Notes under the pieces: generated by a model
What the model was told of the DNA's origin: nothing
Database searches by the model: none
The model's input: the letters and a program-made list of their open reading frames with translations, nothing else
Translations under genes and position numbers: made by a program
Shown here: positions 1 through 7,100 of the stretch, in pieces
Layout of the letters: the number at the start of each line of letters is the position of its first letter
How positions within the stretch are numbered: position 1 is the stretch's first letter
Assembly (NCBI GenBank): GCA_002127415.1
Contig: MWJR01000170.1
Span: 1-18,298 of the forward strand
Source: Calditrichaeota bacterium AABM5.125.24
Lineage (GTDB): Bacteria; Electryoneota; AABM5-125-24; Hatepunaeales; Hatepunaeaceae
Direction of reading: 5' to 3'
Length of the DNA stretch: 18,298 bases

Positions 1-1
1 A

Positions 2-394
2 TCCTTCCCCATGGTGGCGCTGGTCGAGGCATCTTCGCAGGCGTGCGGGGAGCAGGCACAGGTAGCTACCGAAGCCGAATCCCCCGTCGCAGAGGCAGAG
101 GCACCCCAAGAGGCGGATCCCACCGCTCAGGGTGAAGCAGAGCTCACGACTGAAACACCTGAGGGTGGGAAGGACATCGCAAAGATGACCGTCAAGCAGC
201 TCCAGGCGCTGGCAAAGCAGCGAGGCATCGGCATTGCCCGCACCAAGGATGACTTCCTCAGGATCATCAAAGAGAAGAATCCCGACGAAGACTTGGAACG
301 CCTGAAGGGCAAGGTGCTCTTCAATCGGGTCGGCGAGCTGCACATCTCGCGGCTGAGAACGAAGGAAGACCTGGTGCGGATGCTTCAAGCATAA
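2..394 (+). CDS. 3' end of a gene with SAP/Rho-N-like C-terminal helices (partial)
   Basis: The frame is open to the left edge. The first ATG (11) has no Shine-Dalgarno sequence in the ten bases before it, so I treat this as the tail of a longer gene. The visible N-terminal half is a low-complexity Ala/Glu/Pro-rich linker. The C-terminal ~75 residues carry a Rho N-terminal/SAP-like helical motif (MTVKQLQALAKQRGI, then RTKDDFLRIIKE), followed by a second similar helix (LRTKEDLVRMLQ), which suggests two tandem nucleic-acid-binding helix pairs. Base composition is clearly GC-richer than everything downstream to about 4 kb, and a strong terminator follows the stop. It is therefore a separate transcription unit and probably not part of the defence cluster. 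Specific function is not recognised. Confidence 0.6.
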   Translation, partial: SFPMVALVEASSQACGEQAQVATEAESPVAEAEAPQEADPTAQGEAELTTETPEGGKDIAKMTVKQLQALAKQRGIGIARTKDDFLRIIKEKNPDEDLERLKGKVLFNRVGELHISRLRTKEDLVRMLQA

Positions 395-418
395 CTATAC
401 CAACAACATGGGCTGATT

Positions 419-452
419 AACAGGCGACTCAATTAAGTCGCCTGTTTTGTTT
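419..452 (+). terminator. Rho-independent terminator of the first gene
   Basis: AACAGGCGACT (419-429) and AGTCGCCTGTT (436-446) form a perfect 11-bp stem with the 6-base loop CAATTA, followed directly by TTGTTT. It lies 25 bases after the stop codon at 392-394 and insulates the downstream defence operon from upstream transcription. Confidence 0.93.
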
Positions 453-482
453 GGATGAGTTGTCAAATCATATAAGTAATGC

Positions 483-511
483 TTGACATGAAAGATATTT
501 CATACTATGAT
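483..511 (+). promoter_or_regulatory. Sigma70-type promoter of the defence operon
   Basis: TTGACA (483-488) matches the -35 consensus exactly. It is separated by 17 bases from TATGAT (506-511), one mismatch from the -10 consensus. The expected transcription start is near 518, leaving a leader of about 98 bases before the HTH gene. It lies just after the terminator of the previous gene, which supports it as the main promoter of the downstream genes. Confidence 0.8.
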
Positions 512-550
512 TAGTTAGGATCAAATCTGATAATCTGGACATAGCACCGT

Positions 551-594
551 GTCCTTTGGACTCACGTACTTAGCTTTGAAGTACGTTTTCCTTT
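551..594 (+). promoter_or_regulatory. Leader inverted repeat: possible attenuator or operator
   Basis: ACGTACTT (564-571) and AAGTACGT (579-586) form a perfect 8-bp inverted repeat with a 7-base spacer, followed by a T-rich run to 594. A small GTCC-TTT-GGAC hairpin (551-561) sits just upstream. In RNA the larger hairpin plus T-run resembles a weak intrinsic terminator in the leader of the HTH gene. In DNA the repeat could be an operator for the HTH protein. The sequence alone does not choose between the two. Confidence 0.5.
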
Positions 595-615
595 CGTAAA
601 CTTAACGAGGTAGTA

Positions 616-804
616 ATGGAAGATCGATGGCTGTCACTTGAAGAGGTAGCCGCATACTTAGGAATAAAGAAAGATACACTCTATAAATGGATTTACAGAA
701 AGCACATTCCGGCACATAAAGTTGGAAGGCTCTGGAAGTTTAAAAAGGGGGAGGTTGATACCTGGATTCGGAGTGGAGAAGCTGCTGAAGGGCGACGAAA
801 ATGA
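616..804 (+). CDS. AlpA/excisionase-type helix-turn-helix protein
   Basis: A 62-residue protein that is almost wholly one winged HTH domain of the MerR-like excisionase family (HTH_17). The motif runs through residues 5-51: LSLEEVAAYLGIKKDTLYKW (residues 6-25) is the HTH, and GRLWKFKKGEVDTWI is the wing and last helix. Small proteins of this type act as transcription regulators or as recombination directionality factors. No integrase is visible here, and proteins of this type often stand first in restriction-like operons, so local regulation is the better guess. GAGG (607-610) lies 5 bases before ATG 616. The stop overlaps the ATG of a 26-codon micro-ORF (ATGA at 801-804), so this gene is translationally linked to what follows. 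The leader repeat upstream is a candidate binding site. Confidence 0.85.
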   Translation: MEDRWLSLEEVAAYLGIKKDTLYKWIYRKHIPAHKVGRLWKFKKGEVDTWIRSGEAAEGRRK

Positions 805-881
805 AAACCAATGGTGTGAATTTGGAGCATGTTGTGACTGATTATTTAAGGATAATCACAGGGATTTCAAAACCAACATGA
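801..881 (+). CDS. 26-aa micro-ORF linking the HTH gene to the SNF2 helicase gene
   Basis: ATG 801-803 overlaps the TGA of the HTH gene (ATGA), and its own TGA (879-881) overlaps the ATG of the SNF2 helicase gene (878-880), again as ATGA. It encodes a peptide beginning MKTNGVNLEHVV and ending GISKPT. A purine-rich GAAGGG lies about 8 bases before its start. The helicase ATG itself has no good Shine-Dalgarno sequence nearby. The double overlap suggests a coupling relay rather than a peptide with its own function. It could also be chance, since only the two overlaps and the absence of stops support it. Confidence 0.4.
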   Translation: MKTNGVNLEHVVTDYLRIITGISKPT

Positions 882-3800
882 ACAAGCAAAATTTGATACC
901 TCGAATTGGGATGCTTGCTATCGTACGCAAACGTCGCGGAATAATAACTGAAATTCATGATTATGCTGGAAAAGATAGTGAGGTTTTTCATCTAGTCCGC
1001 TTAGATTACAAAGATGATCTAAGTCCAGAAAAGGAGGATTTTATCTGGGAACTTGAAGCCTCAAAGACTCTCCTTAATCCTAATGAACTGCCTCAATTCA
1101 ACTCCCCACCGATGTATTCAGATGATTACTTTTCACTTTTACGATCTGCCCGATGGAGCGCAATCCATCCCTATCTCGATCCAGATGGTCAGGGTCCGTT
1201 AGAACGTCTTCCTGTTAGTGCGCCTTTTCATGGTGCATTGGAGGTTGAAGATTACCAGTTGTTTCCTCTGCTGAAAGCTTTGCGCATGCCTCGAGTCAAT
1301 CTGTTAATTGCCGATGATGTGGGATTAGGCAAGACAATTGAGGCTGGATTGATTTTAAGTGAATTGTTAATCAGAAGACGAATATATCGAATATTAATTC
1401 TGACACCAGCCTCACTCAGGATACAGTGGCGAGATGAAATGTGGGAGAAGTTCTCACTCCCATTTGATGTGGTTGATCGAGATTCAACATTGAAATTGAA
1501 GCGTTCGTTAGGGATAGATGCTAATCCTTGGCGATTCAGTAACAGAATTATCTCTTCTTACCACTATCTGAAACAACCAGATATTCTTGAACAGTTTTTT
1601 AGCGCCAGTAGGCTTGATGAGCAGCGACAACGGTTGCCATGGGATTTGTTGATTGTAGATGAAGTCCATAATCTGATGCCAGCTACAATGCGTGAAGATA
1701 GTCAGCTATGTAAAATGCTTCGGATTATCTCTCCTCAATTTGAGCACAAACTCTATTTAACAGCGACACCTCATAACGGCTATACATCTTCATTCACAGG
1801 GTTACTCGAATTATTAGACCCTGTTCGTTTCAATCAGAAGGATGAATTAAGTGACATTGAAAAAGAGAGAATAAGGCAAGTTGTAATCAGACGTTTAAAA
1901 CGCGAGATTAACGAAAGATCAGACTCACCCAAATTCTGCACCAGAATGCCACCACAGGCAATTCTCCTTGATCAATACTTTAGTGACCAGGAACTTAAAC
2001 TAATTGTCGCGTTCGAAGCTTTTAAGAAAAAAGTAAGATCAATAATACAGAATTCACCTAAGAAACGTCGTGTAGCTGGTACTTTTGCGATAGAGATTCT
2101 TGGGAAACGGCTTCTGAGTGGTCCCATGACATTTATCGACTCCTGGCAACGATGTAAATTGGGAATGCAAGAGGAAGAAATTGCTGATGATAATGACGTG
2201 GTAATTGCTGGCAATAGCATTAAAGAAGATCTGTCTGATGACCGAGAAACTCAAGAGAGATCCTCCTCTGCAGTCACAGTTATCGGTTCTTGGTTAAAGG
2301 CGTTTACGGATTCAGTTCACAGTGAGATACAAGCCATAGATACCGCTGTAAGTGAATTAGGCGTTGACCTTAATAGAATTGTCATCCAACAGAATCCTAA
2401 GCACGATGGAAGATTCGAAGCGTTTTTATCCATGATCGAGAAAATGCTTCTTGCCAATAATAATTGGTTAGAAGACGAGAGGCTTGTCGTCTTCACTGAA
2501 TATAAAACGACATTAGACTACCTTGTTCGAAGATTAAGAAGGAAATACACGGATAATGAAGGTCGAATTCGCTTTCTGTTTGGAGGTATGGATGATCTGG
2601 ATAGAGAAGAAATAAAAACGAGTTTTAATGATCCACGGTCAGATGTTAGAATTCTAATCGCAACCGATGCAGCATCTGAAGGATTGAACCTTCAAGCTAC
2701 TGCCAGATACATGCTTCACTACGATTGTCCCTGGAATCCATCACGACTTGAGCAACGGAATGGGCGTTTAGATCGTCACGGACAAGCCAGAGATGTTCAC
2801 ATCTTTCATTTCGACAGTGAGCAGGATTCGGATCTAAAATTTATCTCTTACCTCATTAAAAAGGTCGATAATATCCGGGAAGATTTAGGATCGGTAGGTG
2901 AATTATTCGATGAGATCACACATCGACGGCTTATTAATGGTGAGGAAATTACCCAAGTCCAACAAGCTTTAGAAAACGGGATTAAAAACACGCAAGGTAA
3001 ATATGTCATTCATGCGGATAATTCTGTCAGTATAGGCAGCGAAGAGACAGATAGTGATCAACTAGATCAATACTTGAAATCCATTGCAGCAGAGATAGAT
3101 TACAGTCCTGAGAGTAGTCGAAAAACCCTTAGCACTGCAATGTCAATAAATACTGGCAGATCACAATTAACTGAACCTGACAATCTTGATCGATTTGACC
3201 TTATTTCACCTTTTCCACCTGCTTGGAATGATACTATTGATGATACAATCCGTTTGAAAACTCCAACTAAGGGTTCAGGACCAATTCCAAAATTAACATT
3301 CAGTTTAGAAGCATTCAGGAAGGAGATTAATGGTCGCAGGATATTCCAGCCCCGAGTAGATACAAGATTACTACACCTTGGACATCCGATGATGAAAAAA
3401 GCCATCGGAACTCTCACCCGAAGAAGGTTCCCTGGTCAGTACGCTGTATCAAGATGGATCGTGAGATATGGTTCAATTCCGGAGAATGCGGATGCTTTAT
3501 TAATACTTCATTTAGAGGAAATGGCTGTCAATGAATTACGCGAAACTTTTCATCACTGGATTTCCTCAATCAGATTACCTGTTGTCGATGGTGAACTTGG
3601 TGAATCTCTGGAGCATGTCCCTGCAAGTGAACTTGGAATCAGCAAAACCTGCAATGATCAGGATAGGATAAGTGAGGCAAGAGATATAGTAAGTGAATGT
3701 GAATACGATCTTCAGAAATTCATTAAGGACTATCAGAATTCCTTGACCAAAAGTTTAATCGAACAACTCGATATAGATCGGGAAGTTATAAGAAAGGAAG

Positions 3801-4150
3801 AAATCGAGCGTTTCCAGAGCAGGCAAGGGGAACTGTCTGCAATGATCCAGCAAAATACAATTTCAAATATTGAAAAACAGATTGCGAAAATTCGTGTTGA
3901 GATGAATCAGAGAAGTTTGCTGGATGAATCATATCGACTTGAAATAATGGAAGAATCACTAACAGAAAAACAGGCGGAACTGGAACGCCGAACACATCAT
4001 TATGATGAATTGCGTGATCAATTATCACGTGAACGCGAGAGAATTATTAATAAGGTTATTCCTAACCGCTTCAAGCTGAGCGGCAAAGCTCAAGTATTTC
4101 CCGTTGCGCTCGAAATATGGTTTCCCTTTATAGAGGGAGGTGCACAATGA
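878..4150 (+). CDS. drmD: DrmD-like SNF2-family helicase (class 1 DISARM)
   Basis: A 1090-residue SF2/SNF2 ATPase. The N-terminal region resembles the DrmD/RapA-like family. Walker A is DDVGLGKTIEAG (~145), Walker B is DEVHN (~261), and motif III is LTATPHNGY (~294). The helicase C lobe starts near VVFTEYKTT (~537), with ATDAASEGLNLQ (~595) and the arginine-finger motif EQRNGRLDRHGQ (~625). Residues ~960-1060 form a long charged coiled coil, and the protein ends with a short domain (LSGKAQVFPVALEIWFP) seen at the end of DrmD-type proteins. In class 1 DISARM this ATPase precedes the DrmMI methylase, as here. The methylase ATG overlaps its stop (ATGA at 4147-4150). By analogy it is thought to act on incoming DNA with the other DISARM proteins. 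Codon use is AT-rich and unlike the first gene in the window. The annotation is firm for SNF2 helicase and good for DrmD. Confidence 0.88.
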   Translation: MNKQNLIPRIGMLAIVRKRRGIITEIHDYAGKDSEVFHLVRLDYKDDLSPEKEDFIWELEASKTLLNPNELPQFNSPPMYSDDYFSLLRSARWSAIHPYLDPDGQGPLERLPVSAPFHGALEVEDYQLFPLLKALRMPRVNLLIADDVGLGKTIEAGLILSELLIRRRIYRILILTPASLRIQWRDEMWEKFSLPFDVVDRDSTLKLKRSLGIDANPWRFSNRIISSYHYLKQPDILEQFFSASRLDEQRQRLPWDLLIVDEVHNLMPATMREDSQLCKMLRIISPQFEHKLYLTATPHNGYTSSFTGLLELLDPVRFNQKDELSDIEKERIRQVVIRRLKREINERSDSPKFCTRMPPQAILLDQYFSDQELKLIVAFEAFKKKVRSIIQNSPKKRRVAGTFAIEILGKRLLSGPMTFIDSWQRCKLGMQEEEIADDNDVVIAGNSIKEDLSDDRETQERSSSAVTVIGSWLKAFTDSVHSEIQAIDTAVSELGVDLNRIVIQQNPKHDGRFEAFLSMIEKMLLANNNWLEDERLVVFTEYKTTLDYLVRRLRRKYTDNEGRIRFLFGGMDDLDREEIKTSFNDPRSDVRILIATDAASEGLNLQATARYMLHYDCPWNPSRLEQRNGRLDRHGQARDVHIFHFDSEQDSDLKFISYLIKKVDNIREDLGSVGELFDEITHRRLINGEEITQVQQALENGIKNTQGKYVIHADNSVSIGSEETDSDQLDQYLKSIAAEIDYSPESSRKTLSTAMSINTGRSQLTEPDNLDRFDLISPFPPAWNDTIDDTIRLKTPTKGSGPIPKLTFSLEAFRKEINGRRIFQPRVDTRLLHLGHPMMKKAIGTLTRRRFPGQYAVSRWIVRYGSIPENADALLILHLEEMAVNELRETFHHWISSIRLPVVDGELGESLEHVPASELGISKTCNDQDRISEARDIVSECEYDLQKFIKDYQNSLTKSLIEQLDIDREVIRKEEIERFQSRQGELSAMIQQNTISNIEKQIAKIRVEMNQRSLLDESYRLEIMEESLTEKQAELERRTHHYDELRDQLSRERERIINKVIPNRFKLSGKAQVFPVALEIWFPFIEGGAQ

Positions 4151-7100
4151 GTGTTGAACATCTTAAATGGTGGAATAGCATTCGTCATGGTGGGTTGTTC
4201 CTTGATACGCAGCGATTGAATGAACTCGTTAAGGAACGTTTACCTGAAATTCCAGCTTACCAACAGAAAACCCTCCGCTGGGAATCTACTCGTTTTACCG
4301 ATAATCCGGATTCGACTCGATCAAAATTTATTAGTTTTACACTCGAGAGCATCTGCAAATACGACATTATCAATGGCAAGTGGTATCGCGGCAGCAACAT
4401 CGGCACAGACTGGAGTCGACCAGGATTAACCGGAGAACCAATTCGCCCCAACCATCTTTGGATTGGAAAATCCGGTGGTTGTGTTCCGGTATTTATCGAT
4501 TCGAATAAAAAACTTGGAATCGGTCGTGGAAAGCGAATCATTTCAAGGACTTTACAATGGCTTCGCAAAGGTAAAGAGCAAATAGCAGTCGTTACTAATG
4601 GTTTCCAATGGCGAATTGTGTTCGCTGGACTCGACTATGAAGCCTTCTGCGAATGGGATATTGAACAATGGTTTGCCGAAGGTGATGTTACCGAGGAATT
4701 AAAGGGATTAATTGCCTTATTAGATCCGAGTCTGTGGGTATTAGAGAAGGATACCGAGACTCCACGTTTGGTTCAAGCTGTAAATGAAAGCCGCAAAGGT
4801 CAAGCAGATCTTTCAACAGTATTAGGGGAACGAGTTCGACAAGCAACCGAGTGGCTGATCCAGGCGCATGCTCCGGTTCTGAATAATCTGGAACATATTC
4901 ACGACTATAACAATATTTACCTTGCTGCAGTCCGAATGGTCATGAGATTGGTCATCATTCTTTTCGCGGAAAGCCGGGAAGGTTTACTACCCAAGGACAT
5001 CGAGATTTACAACAATTCTTACAGCTTACAAGGTCTGCGGGAATTACTCGACCGTATTGCACCTTATCGCAGGCGCGAAAGATATTCAGCCTGGCCCCGA
5101 ATAATCTCATTAATGCGCTTGATTTATTATGGCAGTCATCACGAAAAACTGCCGGTGCCATCCTATGGAGGTGAATTATTCGCCCCAGGCCGGCAGGACG
5201 ATCCGGATGAGATTAAGAAAGTTATTCACCTGTTCGAACAATCCTGCTTTGATAACGATGTAATGAGTGATTTTGAAGTCTGGCAAATTCTCGATCTCCT
5301 GTCACGGACGAAACTCAAGCTGAGGCAGGGTCGAGCCGGAATGTGGGTGACAGCGCCTGTAGATTTTTCCAGCTTAGGGAGTGAATATATCGGAATCCTA
5401 TATGAAGGATTACTCGATTTTGAGCTTCGAACAGCCACGGAATATGAACCGGTTGTCTTTCTATCTGTTGGCAACCAGCCCGCCCTTCCCTTGACTTCAC
5501 TCGAAAACATGGATGATAAAGCCATTAAAAACCTGCTTGAGAAAATGAAGGACACATCCACAGGTGAGGATAGCGAGGGCGAAGCGGAGTCCGAGGAGCC
5601 ACAGGAAGATGAGGATTCAGGCGAAAGCTCAGATGAAGAAGAAGTTGAAGAGGAGAGTATTGAAGAAGAGGTGAGCGATGAAGAAGTCATTGATGATAAA
5701 CGATTAGTCTTCAGAGATAGAACACATCAATGGGCTTTAAAAGCGTGTGAAGTTGGAGGATTGGTTAAAAAGCCCAGGGGAGCGATGACCCCAGAAAAAC
5801 GGATGCATTATAATCGCTCGCTTGAATCCAAAGCCAAGCAACTTATTACTAAATTGGTTCTGCCCGGTGAATGGTATCTCGTGCGCTGGGGAGGAACCCG
5901 GAAAGGTTCAGGAACCTTCTACACCCGTCCCCAACTCGCCATTCCGACAGTTCACCGCACGTTACTACCACTCGTTTATGATCCTCCATTAAATAAAGAC
6001 TATATCCCCGATCCTGATGCACCGGGATCGAGCTGGATACCTAAGAAACCGGAAGAAATACTATCGCTAACAGTCTGCGATCCAGCATGTGGCTCAGGTT
6101 CATTCTTGCTTGCTGCACTGCGATATTTGACGGAAGCTTTATATGAATCCCTGATCTTACATGACAGAGTAAAGGATACTGCAGGTCATGCCATCCTTGA
6201 ACTGATATATGGCAAGGATGACAGAGAATTACTCAGCAAGGAACTTCTTCCTTGCAGATATGATGACGACCGATTTGAAGATCTCACCAAAGTTGTGCTC
6301 AAGCGCTATATCGTCGAACGCTGCATCTACGGTGTTGACCTTGATCCCTTGGCGGTCGAACTGTCAAGGCTCAGCTTGTGGATCGAGACACTCGATTCCG
6401 GTATGCCCATGACCTTTCTTAATCACAAAATCAAGATTGGTAATTCATTGCTTGGAGCCTGGTTCGACCAGTTCCTGCATTATCCTGTGATGGCATGGTT
6501 GCGAGAAGGGGGAGATAAAAATCACACTAACGGTGTTCATTATAAGAAGGAGGAATGGACGAAATCTATCGCCGCCCGGCGTGCTGAAGTTCGCAGTAAC
6601 TTGATTCAATTTATCGACAGCAGAGATTTCCCGCAACTCTTTCCCTTGGAACTTCCGGACGTCAAGGCACAGCACAAGGCAGCTCTTGATACCCTTCAGG
6701 AAATTCACGAAATTGGTATTGCCGACGTAGATTTACGTGCTGAGAAGTATCAATCGCTTCTGGACAATCCTGACTACCAGCAACTCAAGGACGCATTTGA
6801 CCTGTGGTGTGCAATCTGGTTCTGGTCTCCGGAACAGATAGATATTGCACCACTTCCAACGGAATTCGCGCAAGGTAACCTATCAGATGACGTGTGGAAG
6901 ATTGTCCGCGAAACTGCTGCTGAACGCCGTTTCTTTCATTGGGAGCTGGAATTCCCCGATGTGTTCAATGATGACTCATCCGGTTTCGACGCCACTTTAG
7001 GTAATCCACCTTGGGATATTAGTAAACCAAAATCTCAGGAGTTCTTCAGTGTTCTTGATCCATTGTACCGCAGCTACGGCAAGCAGGAGGCAATTAGCAA

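Noticed and set aside
4201..4860. An N-terminal restriction nuclease in the methylase
   Set aside because: The region resembles the front of type IIG-like enzymes, but no convincing D...ExK pair could be placed, so I do not call a nuclease.
5226..5690. Antisense 154-codon frame rich in Ser
   Set aside because: It is the reverse reading of the acidic Glu/Asp codons of the methylase. The low-complexity composition explains the lack of stops.
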